Source of the DNA: Batillaria attramentaria
Taxonomy: Eukaryota > Mollusca > Gastropoda > Batillariidae
Assembly (NCBI GenBank): GCA_018292915.2
Contig: JACVVK020000055.1
Location: forward strand, 1,575,001-1,639,000
Direction of reading: 5' to 3'
Length of the DNA stretch: 64,000 bases
Part shown: one piece after another, positions 1 to 10,767 of the stretch
Layout: each line of letters starts with the position of its first letter
Numbering within the stretch: the stretch's first letter is position 1
The notes under the pieces: generated by a model
The model's database searches: none
What the model saw: the letters and a program-made list of their open reading frames with translations, nothing else
What the model was told of the DNA's origin: nothing
Position numbers and translations under genes: made by a program

Positions 1-104
1 GCATCAAGGAGACCTACAACTGGTACAGGTGTTTTGGGCAGGATTTTTCCTCAGTGTCCCTGTGTCTCTCCTGCTATTTTATTTATTTATTTATTTATTT
101 TTTT

Positions 105-293
105 GCTGTCCCACCTCTTTTGCCAGCTCCAGTGGTGTTCCTCTCAGGTCATGGGTGGAATCCACGGAGGGCTCGAAAGCTCGGGCAGTTTCTTTTATTA
201 TGCATGAAGATGGAGATGAGGATGATGGTAAGATGATGCTATGGAGGTCCATGTGGTTTGAGACTGCGGGACAGGGCCGCATTCCACGCTTCC
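105..293 (-). mobile_element. SINE C, 3' half fragment
   Basis: Minus-strand match to the 3' half of the 48186-48703 element: shared CCAGCTCCAGTGGTGTTCCT and the GGGTGGAATCCACGGAGGGC block. The tail here is a (TTTA)n run (about 79-104) instead of GAA repeats. The tRNA head and palindromic core are absent. Confidence 0.75.
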
Positions 294-496
294 TATCACC
301 TATTCCTATTCCCTCTACCTGCTATCCTGTTCGTCGAATTGACATTTGGTCTTCGAACGATAAACGCGTGTCGGGACAAGTCCGGACAAAGCACTACAAA
401 CTTTTTAACGAACTATCAGTTTCCACATCCACGCGGATACGTGTCAAAACAATCATTCTCAGGGTCAAGCTAAAGTAATACTTAATTGTCTGTATA

Positions 497-553
497 GCAG
501 AAATTTCTTGTAACCGTCGCACAAAACACTGAAGAACAAAGAGACAAATGTTA
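497..553 (+). repeat. Dispersed repeat copy, type R1
   Basis: About 57 bp starting GCAGAAATTTCTTGT and ending GACAAATGTT, nearly identical to 28665-28722 in the same orientation. No coding or tRNA-like features; class unknown. Confidence 0.7.
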
Positions 554-768
554 GTACTACATCCAGTAGCTGTTATCGGCGGAACGCACAAAGCAGTTAC
601 TGTTCCACACTTGCTCGATTGTAAGGCAGAATGTTCCTTGCAAATGAAATTAAACGTTTCAGTTATTGCAAGATGCCCTTCCTTTGTTACAGGAAATGAA
701 ATAGATATCCTCCTCCCGCGAAGTCGGAATTCAAAACCTGTATGAGATCATGAGAACGCTATCTAAAC

Positions 769-1414
769 GCAGTCTACACGCTGCTAGTCTACACGCTGCT
801 AGTCTGCACGCTGCTAGTCTACACGCTGCTAGTCTGCACGCTGCTAGTCTACACGCTGCTAGTCTGCACGCTGCTGGTCTACACGCTGCTAGTCTGCACG
901 CTGCAAGTCTACACGCTGCTAGTCTACACGCTGCTGGTCTACACGCTGCTAGCCTACACGCTGCTAGTCTACACGCTGCTGCTGGTCTACACGCTCTGCT
1001 AGTCTACACGCTGCTAGTCTACACGCTGCTAGTCTACACGCTGCTAGTCTGCACGCTGCTGGTCTGCACGCTGCTGGTCTACACGCTGCTAGTCTACACG
1101 CTGCTGGTCTACACGCTGCTAGCCTACACGCTGCTAGCCTACACGCTGCTGCTAGTCTACACGCTCTGCTAGTCTGCACGCTGCTAGTCTACACGCTGCT
1201 GGTCTACACGCTGCTAGTCTACACGCTGCTGCTAGTCTACACGCTCTGCTAGTCTGCACGCTGCTGGTCTGCACGCTGCTAGTCTGCACGCTGCTGGTCT
1301 ACACGCTGCTTTGTCTACACGCTGCTAGTCTACACACTGCTAGTCTGCACGCTCTGCTAGTCTACACGCTGCTGCTAGTCTACACGCTGCTAATCTACAC
1401 GCTGCTAGTCTACG
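769..1414. repeat. 15-bp minisatellite
   Basis: About 40 copies of CTAGTCTACACGCTG with frequent A/G variation (CTACACG or CTGCACG; TAGT or TGGT) and occasional +3 or -1 length variants that break the frame. The open frames across it (LHAAS repeats on plus, RLAAC repeats on minus) are by-products of a 15-bp unit without stops. Confidence 0.97.
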
Positions 1415-1439
1415 CGAAGAGCTGCTGAACCAAGGACAA

Positions 1440-2427
1440 TCACCAGATTTTTTTTTTTTTGAGAGAACAACACATTTACATTTATATTTTGTTCCCAGCA
1501 TCACAGTTTAGGGACACACTATAACAGGGTGTCAAATAGACATTTACAACACTTGCCAGCGCAAACTTGCAGTGAGTTAACTATGAGTGCTTGACGTCCG
1601 AAAATAGTAAGGAAACAGAGAGCGAAAGTGTGAGTTACGGCATTCCATAACCCAGTCAGTGGTCTACGAGTTCACAAAAACACACTCCAGTTACTTCATC
1701 AGCGGCCTTGAAATGGAGATTTCTGACCTTCTGCTAAAGCGCTGAAGATGGATGAAAAATGAGGTGACATTGACTGCATTTGGAAAAAACAGCAAAACAA
1801 TACACCAAACTCTACCTGGAAATGTGTAAACAAGACATATAGCCACCAATATCGCCACAAAACGCCGCCAAGGAGACGAGTCGAGCACACGAGACTGAAC
1901 CTAGCAGACGTAAATCACAACACAATTTTACAAGGCAACACACGAGCAGACGAACTACTGTTTTTCTGCTTACCGTGAAGAAAATAGGAAGATATGGCCT
2001 TCACGTACCAAACGAAACTTGACGCTTTCATGACCGACACTTCGCCGCAATATATGTCGAATGTGTTTGAATCTGCCCACGCGTACACCTTTTGCTCCCT
2101 TTCGGTACGGAGGCTGACGCTAGCAGCCACTTCTACACCGAAACATGAACTTGGCGCAAGAATCTGGCCACGCAGATAGTAAACTTTGAAATTATTCTTT
2201 CATTGTTGAATTTACTGAGATGGCAATTTTTTGCAACAGTGTCATCTTCACATTTAATGTTGTTCGTCAAACTCGTAACACAAGATAGCACACAGTAGTT
2301 TTGAATGGAACTACTTCTTTTCTCGGTGTCGGTGGAAATGGTCTATGTAAAAAGGTCTGTCAAAAATGAGCGCTTGGATCATTAGATTGGATTTTCCAAG
2401 AGAAAAGAAAATGCTTGCGGTATAACT
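1440..2427. other. Nothing recognised
   Basis: AT-rich sequence without credible exons or repeats that I recognise, apart from a poly-T run near 1450. Frames are short and carry no family motifs. Confidence 0.5.
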
Positions 2428-2543
2428 AGCTTACGTGATTAGTTCGAGTGGTTTACAGCGAAAGGCTTGGTAGCTACACAAACAATCGAACCATCTCGGG
2501 GTTAGTCTTTCGTCGTAAACCACTCGAACTAATCATGTAAGCT
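2428..2543. mobile_element. Foldback (MITE-like) hairpin element
   Basis: Left arm 2428-2467 (AGCTTACGTGATTAGTTCGA...) and right arm 2504-2543 are reverse complements over about 40 bp with few mismatches, around a 36-nt loop. It may be a solo palindromic MITE or the ends of an internally deleted transposon. No target-site duplication was clear. Confidence 0.7.
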
Positions 2544-3644
2544 CTATATCTTTGTGAAAACTGCTCCTTTTGCAAGTTGCGGGATATCATGAAATGGATA
2601 GTTAAGTGAACGCTGCAAGTGAGAGAGATGTGGATGTATGGGAACAGTGCTCACAAGATCTAGCAGATCTCAGCACAGAAAACAAAATGAGAGAGAGAGA
2701 GAGAGAGAGTTCTCACCCTTGCAGCGTCCACTAAATAATTTGTTCCCTTTGAGTAGTACTTTTTGTTGCTGCTGCAATCACTTGATTTTTTTCCCTTATC
2801 AGTAATGGTTCTTTGTTTAAGGAGTTCTGTGTTCTTTGGCATCCTGTTTACTATGCTTGGTATGACTGTAGAGTTCGTTCCCAAATCAAATCCCCAGCGT
2901 TATGGGCATGAATGGGTTAAATCACAGGATAAAACTGCGGTTGATTTTTGATTTTTGGCGAAAAGGGTTTTAAACTCTCCCAGAACGTCATGTGCGTTAT
3001 GCTCTTTTATTTCTTGGGAAAGCCAGCTGTCACGGTAGTGAGAAGAGAGGCCGATGAAGATTGTAATTTGTTTTTTCCTTCCACTTTTATTTTCATTGCT
3101 AAGCTGTGTCAACAGTTGCCCCAATGTGCATGTGCTGCGTTTCCTTCCCAGTGGCTGTTCAGCAAACGCAGCTGTTACAATTCCAAACAATTTTGTCCAC
3201 GATTTGCCTGATGCCAGTTGCTTGCCAGGAAACAGAGGACCCGCGACACTACGCTGTCAGGCATCCCCCTTGTCACAACCGTAGTGATGGGATACACTTT
3301 GATTAAGTGACAAGCCTGAAATTGAATTAGATGAACAAATTCTGGCAGAGGGAACGTCTCTTTGGTTTACATGTTGAGGACACAACAGCCGGAGGGTGGC
3401 TTTGGAACTTTAAATCCCTTTATGCACAATTGAAGCAACCAGTCAGCATCACTGACGGTATTTAAAAATAACAATGACGCCATTCCCAGAGTTACACTTG
3501 CATCATGTCTGTGTGGAGAATGCAAGCGAAGTGCGTTTGTGCCACAAAACTTGCCTTTGAACGGTGAAATTTTGGCTTGTCCTATAAGAAAAACAAAAAT
3601 AACAACAAACCAAATACCATAAACATGCCATAATTCACAACCAC

Positions 3645-3813
3645 CCGGGGAGCCTAGACAGTGGAATGGTAGAGCGCTTTCAATTGTCGGGTCGTGAGTT
3701 CGAATCCCAGCTGGGGCCAAATATACGTGCTGACCTTCTTCTCGTTGCCCCGTGTTTGATATGACCCTTACATAGTGGAAAAGGTTTAAACTCCGAAACA
3801 CTCACACCAACCC
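3645..3813 (+). mobile_element. SINE B, full length
   Basis: tRNA-derived head with B-box-like GGGTCGTGAGTTCGAATCCC, then the conserved body (CGTTGCCCCGT...TTTGATAT...GTGGAAAAGG) and a CACCAACC-rich tail. The 10-bp direct repeat TCACAACCAC flanks it at 3635-3644 and 3814-3823. The internal promoter is somewhat decayed (AGACAGTGGAATGG). Confidence 0.88.
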
Positions 3814-4304
3814 TCACAACCACTCACATATACTCAAAAGAAAATCCATTGAAAGCAAGATTAATTGCGCTCAATAATTGGACTCATAGTCATACGTTTA
3901 CTGCGTGAAAACTGATGTTTAAAAAAACTGTAGGAGCATCTTATTTAAACATTTTATGGTCTACAGAAGAGGGTGATTTAAGGCAATTCTTTGCTTCATA
4001 GTGAAAATATGGCATATTCTGCAAAGGTTCAGAATAGCGTTTTGAAACATCAGCGTGCGAAGAACGACTTCCTTGACATCTGGTGGGCATATAATATGTA
4101 GGTCGCTATGGCGTACATACTAGTTTCTCTGACAGTTGTTGTTATTTGTAGTTTTTCTTTTATTTTGTTCTTTAGGTTTGTTTATTTTCGTTTTTGTTCT
4201 TGTTGTGTTGTTCTTGTGGTTGCTCTTGTTTTTATGTGCATGTGTTTTTTGTGCTTTTTGTGTTGTTTGTTGTATGTTTGTTTGTTTGTTTTTTGCTGTT
4301 TTTT

Positions 4305-4305
<1 letters not shown>

Positions 4306-4374
<69 letters not shown>
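4306..4374. repeat. (GT)n microsatellite
   Basis: About 69 bp of pure GT, preceded by a T/G-rich tract (about 4140-4305) with GTTT and GTT motifs and followed by poly-T and poly-G. Confidence 0.97.
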
Positions 4375-4378
<4 letters not shown>

Positions 4379-5103
4379 TTTTTGGGGGGGGGGCGGTTGA
4401 TGTACAATGCTACCAAACATATCTGTATCTATCTACTTGTGTCGGAAGGAGCTTTTTGTTGTTGTTTAGCTTTTGTTGTTGTTATTTGTGGGATTTTTCT
4501 CTATTAGCGTGTATACCTGTACGCAAGCGATTCTCCAAATAGCTGTGTCTTTTTCTGGCCAAAATGAAACTGGCAGCTGTTCCCTTTTTCATTTTGTGTG
4601 CAGAACAATTCAGTGAGAGACTTCTTGTTTGGGTTTCAGGTGCATTCATTTAATTTAATCCAATTCCCTGGCTAGGTTTGAAACATTGATTTTTGTTCAT
4701 TGTCGAGGCAGAAAAGTGGTGAGTCATCCAATTTCACGTGACGTTTTAATTAATTTTGTTTTTCTCCGTCCTCTTTGACGTATTGATTGATTGATTGATT
4801 AATTGATTGATTGATTTGGGCATGTGTTTATGCCATACGGTAAAAGCACAAATATGGCAAAGATCGCTCAACCCATTTTGGACAAAGATGACAAATCTCC
4901 GACAAATAAAGCAACAGTATTTGAAAAGATTGGCTCAAAATTCAAGTGTTTATTATCCTTCTCTACATCTTGTTGGCTCATGGTTCTCACAGGTTGGGCG
5001 GGTAGAATCTGCAGACGATTTACGTTGAAAATAGGACTGAAGACATTCTGCGTGTGCTATCTGCGTAAGATATCAAGATACTGAGTTCTGTTCTTGTTGC
5101 TAA

Positions 5104-5284
5104 GGCTCATGTCACACCGGAGACATTTTAAACACCGGACACGACTCGAACACGAGCTGGAAAGATTAGAGCAGAGATATGTGTGGCCGCATGTCACATG
5201 AAACGATAAACACGGAAAAAACGCCGTATTCGGTCGTGCTCGATGTTTGTTCGGCCTAAAAGCTCTGCCGTGCGACAAGAGCCT
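5104..5284. mobile_element. Harbinger-like MITE, copy 1
   Basis: Termini GGCTCATGTCACACCGGAGA and, on the other strand, GGCTCTTGTCGCACGGCAGA form imperfect inverted repeats. TAA stands directly on both sides (5101-5103 and 5285-5287), fitting the TWA target of PIF/Harbinger elements. The body shares GTGGCCGCATGTCACATGAA and CACGGAAAAA with the copy at 60371-60541. No coding capacity. Confidence 0.7.
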
Positions 5285-5426
5285 AACCGTTGAAACGAGC
5301 AACATCAGTCACCGCCTTCACCACCACCACCATCAACTACAACAAGGAACGTGACGACAATGACAACAACAACAACAACAACAACAAAACAACTTCGCGT
5401 TTTGTGTGTGTGCATGTTTTTTTTCG

Positions 5427-5482
<56 letters not shown>
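5427..5482. repeat. (GT)n microsatellite
   Basis: Pure GT run, preceded at about 5361-5390 by (CAA)n and followed by T-rich sequence. It lies between two oppositely oriented relatives of the same MITE family. Confidence 0.97.
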
Positions 5483-5484
<2 letters not shown>

Positions 5485-5607
5485 CTTTGTTTGTGTTTTT
5501 TTTTATTTTCTTCTTTTCGGGTAGGCACATGAAATAGTTACACAGCATCAACATAATCATAATTGTTACAACATCTTGGTAAATGTACAACTTGGTCGCA
5601 TTCGTTT

Positions 5608-5700
5608 TCGAACACAAACACGACCGAACACGGCTTTTAATTTTTTTTTTAACGTGTTTCGTGTTTCATGTGACAAACGGCCACAACATGTCTCTCCTTT
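5608..5700 (-). mobile_element. Harbinger-like MITE, partial inverted copy
   Basis: In reverse complement this matches the body of 5104-5284: CACGACCGAACACGGC, GTGTTTCATGTGACA and CGGCCACA occur in the same order. One terminus is lost. Confidence 0.6.
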
Positions 5701-6032
5701 AATTACGTTCGCATTACTTATGGACATAGGTAAACCTACATCATGTGTTTTCTTTGTGCATTTTTTTTTCTTTTTTCTTTTTTAGCGCAGACATCAGTAT
5801 TGTCGTCAGCCTTCCCATCTATCGTCAGCAGTCACACAGATACGTGTCTGTCTTTACAGTGTAATCTTAAGGGGTAGGGTGTGGGGAGTGGGGTGTTGCT
5901 GCGTTGGCAAAGAACTGCTAGAGTAGTGTAGTGTGCGAGGATTGCTGTGTTGTGTGGCCGGACTAGGATGCTGGCTTGACAGCTGAATGGCTGTTGATTG
6001 AGGACCTTGTCAGCCGGTGTCAGCAGGATGGG

Positions 6033-6033
<1 letters not shown>

Positions 6034-6095
<62 letters not shown>
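6034..6095. repeat. (GT)n microsatellite
   Basis: About 62 bp of pure GT. Confidence 0.97.
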
Positions 6096-6098
<3 letters not shown>

Positions 6099-6372
6099 GG
6101 AATCGCAATACTTCTCATTCAGCTGTGAACGCAATCCCTCTGGATCCGCAGTCACGCAGTGGCATGGCGTTCGTGTTGTAGTCAGACGAACTACTTGAAA
6201 CTTAATTGTCTGTAAGATCCATGGGAACGACATCGAGACTTGTACGGGAACGTGGTCGCATTGGAGATCAACGTACAGATCCCAGTGCGGAAGAAAGGTG
6301 TGAGGGGGAAGATGAAAGAGGGGAAGGGGTGGGGGCGGGGAGGAAAGAGGGGAAGGGAGGGGGGATATGATA

Positions 6373-6462
6373 TATATGTGACCCTCCACCACGAAATGAG
6401 TCTTTTTGTGCTATTTGTTCTTGTTACAAAACGACTCATTTCGTGGTAGAGGGTCACATATA
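6373..6462. mobile_element. Palindromic foldback element (~90 bp)
   Basis: Left arm 6373-6402 (TATATGTGACCCTCCACCAC... GAGTC) and right arm 6433-6462 are reverse complements with one mismatch; pairing extends partly into the T-rich loop. The whole unit would form a long hairpin, typical of a minimal MITE. Confidence 0.8.
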
Positions 6463-6474
6463 GGTACTTGCAAC

Positions 6475-6570
6475 ATTTGTTTCGAGCTGTGAGCCCAAAG
6501 ACGAATGTCCATTTCATACCATTAATTAATAGACAATGAAGTATTTTTTAATTTGAATTTTAAATTCTAC
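6475..6570 (+). mobile_element. LINE-like 3' end, tail family TTTGAA
   Basis: TTGTTTCGAGCTGTGAGCCC, then CCATTTCATA, GACAATGAAGTATTTTT and a degenerate AATTTGAATTT tail; the same order recurs at 55125-55225. The structure (polyadenylation-like motif, then short repeat tail) is that of a non-LTR retrotransposon 3' end. Confidence 0.6.
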
Positions 6571-6619
6571 TGTTTTCGAGGTCGAGCTTCTGATATGGGA
6601 TACCGGTTTTTCCTGGCTA

Positions 6620-6697
6620 CCGGGCTGCTCATCGGGGGTTTCTCTCCGGGTTATCCGGCTTTCCTCTCCCACCAAAGTTGAAAAATAGGATATATAT
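6620..6697 (+). mobile_element. SINE A internal fragment
   Basis: Matches the SINE A body: CATCGGGGGTTTCTCTCCGG, TATCCGGCTT and CCACCAAAGTTGAAAAATA. Head and tail are missing. Confidence 0.65.
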
Positions 6698-6799
6698 TGG
6701 GTGGCGCTGCTCCGAGGCGACGCGTTACCCAAGGGGGAAGCAGCACAAATTTCCCGAAAGTGATACTATATTAGTTTATATTATAAAACACAACAACAT

Positions 6800-7388
6800 T
6801 TCGCGCGTGTTGAACTCTTTGTAGCTCCAATTTCTTACGAATGAACCAGATAAGGTTTCCACTGGATATAGGAAAAGCTACAAGAACAACAAAAGCATCA
6901 ATTTTGAAAATTACACGCAATTACAAACAAAATAAGGGTATGTCTTCATCAATGAAAATTAAATCATGTCCTTTTTTCTTGAGATTGACAGCTGTCGGGA
7001 AGGGTTGTCTCCCTTATGGGCCATCATTATCTAACGCGGGCAATTAGGATTTTATTTTTAGACTGACAAGGACTTCAGGAAGTTGGCGTTCAGTTCCCAA
7101 GTAGTAATTTGAGGCAAATTAGAAAGTCCCCGGTGAAAAAAAAATTGATGCTGTGGAATTTCTTGAGCTCGTTTTCAATAGATTTGATTGTTTTAAATTT
7201 CGACCACTGCTCACAGTGAGCTCAGATGAAGACAGGTATACAAACTGGGGCAAATCAAATGAAATGAGAAATTCCGCGCCTCTATATGCTTCAGAAAAAG
7301 AAAACTGATTTATGTACCGCTCTCAAATAAGCCCGAGAAGTTCAAACGAAGCAGATCAGCACAACTCAAGCTGAAATCCACATTTGCG
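6800..7388. other. Nothing recognised
   Basis: AT-rich sequence with no credible exon, RNA gene or repeat family seen. Confidence 0.5.
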
Positions 7389-7765
7389 AAAGTAGTAGTC
7401 GCAGTAGTAGTAGTTAGTTAGTTAGTTATTTAGGGCTTAACGCCACGCAAGCAGTAGTAGTAGTAGTCGCAGTAGTAGTAGCGGAAGTAGCAGCAGCAGT
7501 AGTAGTAGTAGTCGCAGTAGTAGTAGTAGTAGTAGCGGTAGTAGTAGTGGTGGCAGTAGTTGTAGTAGTGGCAGTAGTTGTAGTAGTGGCAGTAGAAGTA
7601 GTAGTAGTAGTAATAGTAGCAGCAGTAGTAGTGGCAGTAGCAGTAGTAGTGGCAGTAGTAGCAGTAGTAGTAGTAGTAGCAGCAGCAGCAGTAGTAGTAG
7701 TAGTAGTAGTGGCAGTAGTAGTAGTAGTAGTAGTAGGCTAGTAGTAGTAGTAGTAGTAGTAGTAG
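7389..7765. repeat. (AGT)n trinucleotide tract with embedded LINE tail
   Basis: Roughly 375 bp of AGT repeats with CAG and GGT variants. At 7412-7452 a TTAG run and TTTAGGGCTTAACGCCACGC interrupt it; the reverse complement of that block resembles the non-LTR tail at about 61925-61970. The poly-valine frame across the tract is a shadow. Confidence 0.9.
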
Positions 7766-7801
7766 TACACTTTGATCTTAGCCAAAAGGCCGAGAAGCGA
7801 T
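7766..7801 (-). ncRNA. U2 snRNA 5' end fragment (36 nt)
   Basis: The minus strand from 7801 reads the first 36 bases of invertebrate U2: ATCGCTTCTCGGCCTTTTGG followed by CTAAGATCAAAGTGTA. After base 36 identity stops and the (CTA)n tract begins, so the branch-point recognition region, Sm site and 3' stem-loops are absent. It is a truncated pseudogene, not a working snRNA. Confidence 0.93.
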
Positions 7802-7802
7802 A

Positions 7803-8161
7803 ATATTAATACTAATACTAATAATCGCATTAATATAGGCGCTTTATCCCAAATATTTCGCTCACTGCGCCGCAAGCTAAACCCAACACGCACGCTCACT
7901 TAAATCATACACTGGACACAGTTGCCAAGGGCCAGCTCAGCAATTTAGATTTCGGAATATTAGAATTGCATTCATTTTCGAATTTTGTGGGCTGGACATT
8001 TCCAAAGCAGGAAGCCGGAGTACCCAGAGAGAACCCCGGCCGGTCGGCCCGAATGAACGCTGCCACGTACGAGAAAGAAAAATTCTTCGCCCCACGAGGG
8101 ACTCGAATCTGACCTCTCGCACTGGAGACAAAGTATGAATTACTAGACCACCGGCCGCCCG
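7803..8161 (-). mobile_element. SINE A, full length
   Basis: Minus-strand tRNA-like head (about 8161-8095: GGTGGTCTAGTAATTC and GGTCAGATTCGAGTCCC), a body with ACGTGGCAGCGTTCATTCGG and GGTACTCCGGCTTCC, and a 3' end ATAAAGCGCCTATATTAATG followed by an AT-rich tail. The tail abuts the U2 fragment with no spacer. Confidence 0.85.
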
Positions 8162-8362
8162 CGGAAACCGTGCATAAAAATCACCAAATTATACGAGGAC
8201 ACTCAAGATTTTTTTTCTCACGAAACAAAAGTAAATGTTGTCGAGATGGGGAGCTGATGTACAGACCCTACTATGATAAAGCAACTCATCGTTTGGTGTA
8301 TGATTCACTTTTTCGTCCACCGCCAGAATGATTTCATAAAGCGGAAACACTTAGAAAATAAA

Positions 8363-8440
8363 AGGCACTACCGGGATTCAAACCTCGAAACTTCTCATCT
8401 CAAGTCCGATGCTCGACCGGTTGCACCACCCATCCAACTC
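8363..8440 (-). mobile_element. SINE D, tRNA-like head
   Basis: The reverse complement reads GGGTGGTGCAACCGGTCGAG, CATCGGACTTGAGATGAG and GGTTTGAATCCCGGTAGTGCC, i.e. A- and B-box spacing of a tRNA. Related heads occur at 16648-16722 and 51540-51620. A genuine tRNA is unlikely, because the arms do not pair well and the sequence recurs in degenerate form. Confidence 0.55.
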
Positions 8441-8449
8441 TCCCTTTGA

Positions 8450-9876
8450 CGTAGGAAGACATTACGTACGTACAAACACCATGGTTCCCTAAAGTGAACG
8501 ACAATGACTATGTAATACACGAATTGATTTATCGTTTAAAGAAGGAGGGAAAGTAAATGGGCGCCGAGGGGGTGGGAGGGGCTGGGTGTGGGCTCTGGGT
8601 AGGAAACTAGTAAAACTCCCCAGCAGGGGAGGGGAAATTACTGTCCTACGTCACCACTGTTCGGGGACTGTCTGGGTCCATAAGAAAACCGTTCCTATTT
8701 ACGTCCCTGCCAGCGGAACCCTTCACATTTGAAGCTAATGGTAGGACGCCTAATGGGGGGACTGTGAAGTAAATTGTACAAAGGATAGAGGCATGAGCGG
8801 AGTGTCACCCACCGCTTGTTCGCGCCGCCCATGGTTAGTCAAATTAATAAGTGACAACGCCAGAGATATGTTTGTGGCATTTGATTATTTTCCCGTCCAG
8901 TTCATGTGAAGTGTGTTCTCCCGTTCAAGTAACTGTACCATTCAGGCTTTGTGTTTCTAAAATAAATAAATAAATAAATAAATAAATAAAGGAGGCGGTT
9001 CATACCATTACAAGTTAGCGTAGGTACTTTCTGTCTTTGACTGCTTATAAACGGCGCAATGCACAAAAGCCAAATTTGAGAGACAAGCGTAGAAATGACT
9101 AACAAAGAGGCACATGGCAACACAGTAATCAGTTCTTTTCCTGTAATTTGGAATCGGACTGCGAGAAGTCAAGTCAAGCTCGAAAACGTTGAGTTGCCAC
9201 ATGATATCGCGTCCGTGCTCCCAGTCCGTAAGAAAGATTGTAACGAAAATCACACATGTATTAGAGCAAACACTTATGCTGCTACATACCAAAAAGTGAG
9301 AACAATCTGCAATAGATGAAGGCCTTTACAGCCTTTTTCGTGATACACTGACACTATGTGTTTGAGACAGGCGGTCCGGCGCCGGCATACACCAGGAAGG
9401 CGATTCAGAAGTAGGGGTTCCCTCATAACCAGTGTGAGTTTTGTGACGTTCCGTCAACAATCTCCTTTGTCAGTCCGCCGACATAGCGTTTATCTGTTGT
9501 TTTACGTAATTATACGTAATAAGTCGTTGTGCACTGTCCTCTGTTTTCGAAATCATAACATAACTAATTTAAAAACTCACGACGAGTCTATAATATTTTT
9601 GTCCATTCACCTGTGTTTCCGTTGTTTTTGTTTTTAATTTAGTTTTTGTTTTTTCTAGAATATGTGTTTGTCCCGAGAGCATATTTCCTCTTGCTGTCGA
9701 TATGCTAAAGATGTTGCTCACAGTGCCTCTACACCATTTCCTGCGTCTACTGCCCACCATCAATATGTCTATAAAACACAATTGTAAAAGTGCATCCAGT
9801 TGTTATTGTTCTCTTCTGCCTAGCAAATTGTCTCATGTAAACAAAGTCATCTTACCCTCAGCAATCCCCCCCCCCC

Positions 9877-9880
<4 letters not shown>
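8450..9880. other. Non-coding stretch with a short (AAAT)n run
   Basis: Contains an (AAAT)n run at about 8958-8992 and otherwise no recognised gene or repeat. Frames in 9008-9640 lack conserved motifs. Confidence 0.5.

Positions 9881-9937
<57 letters not shown>
9881..9937. repeat. (CA)n microsatellite
   Basis: About 57 bp of CA flanked by poly-C runs on both sides. Confidence 0.97.
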
Positions 9938-9939
<2 letters not shown>

Positions 9940-10767
9940 CTTCCCACATTTCTCCCCCCCCCTCCCTCGTCCCTCATCCCAGATCACTTTGTGTAAATAC
10001 TGCTTTCAAAATCAAGAGCGTATTGTCCATTCTGTTGACTCTGGGGAAGACCTGAATCAGAACATATTCTCAGCGAAATCCCGCGTGAGAAAAGCACAGA
10101 CATCCTGGTGTGCTTACAGGATAACGCTGTCCGCTGTCCTGGATTTCGGCAAGAACTGCCAGTGGCAAAACGCTACAGTAAGAAGACGTGGTCGCTGAAG
10201 ACAGTAAACTAGGGACGATATCCCCCATATTGTCCGCGTCTGTCACTGCACGGTTCATGACTTACAGCTTTTCAATGACCAAAGCCCCGGTGACAGGGTA
10301 AAATGCTGCTGGCTCTTCACATGACCGTAATAGCCAGCATTACCAGAATTAGGCAGGCTGTCGCCTGGTTGCGTGGAGTGCCGATAGCCGCTATTGTTTA
10401 TGGCCATCCTAAAGTGGCTATTAGTCCCTGAAGAGTTCCAGCTCTCCCGACTACAAGTGCATGGCGGTAGTTATTGTATGAATGATTAAGTTCACGTTCC
10501 CTCACCGACATCATCAAGGGAGATCACTTCCGTGGGGTGCACGTCCTTTACTCACCACTACACTATTTCTAACTACACAGCATCTTGAAATTTTCCTTTT
10601 TTTAATATCAGTTTGAGATAAATATTAACTTTCAAGCCCAACGATATTTTTAAAATGCGGCAGACGGTACTTTTCTAATCCACGTGTAAGTGATGAATAT
10701 GTAAGTCTGCTCTTTTTGCGTCGATCTGCTAAAAGAATGGAGGATCTTTTCTCATCTCGTCTGCTAT

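Noticed and set aside
750..1179. LHAAS/RLAAC repeat proteins
   Set aside because: By-product of a 15-bp tandem repeat open on both strands; length variants break the frame.
3651..3722. Genuine tRNA gene
   Set aside because: The head belongs to a repeated SINE with a shared body, tail and target-site duplication. The same applies to the other tRNA-like heads listed.
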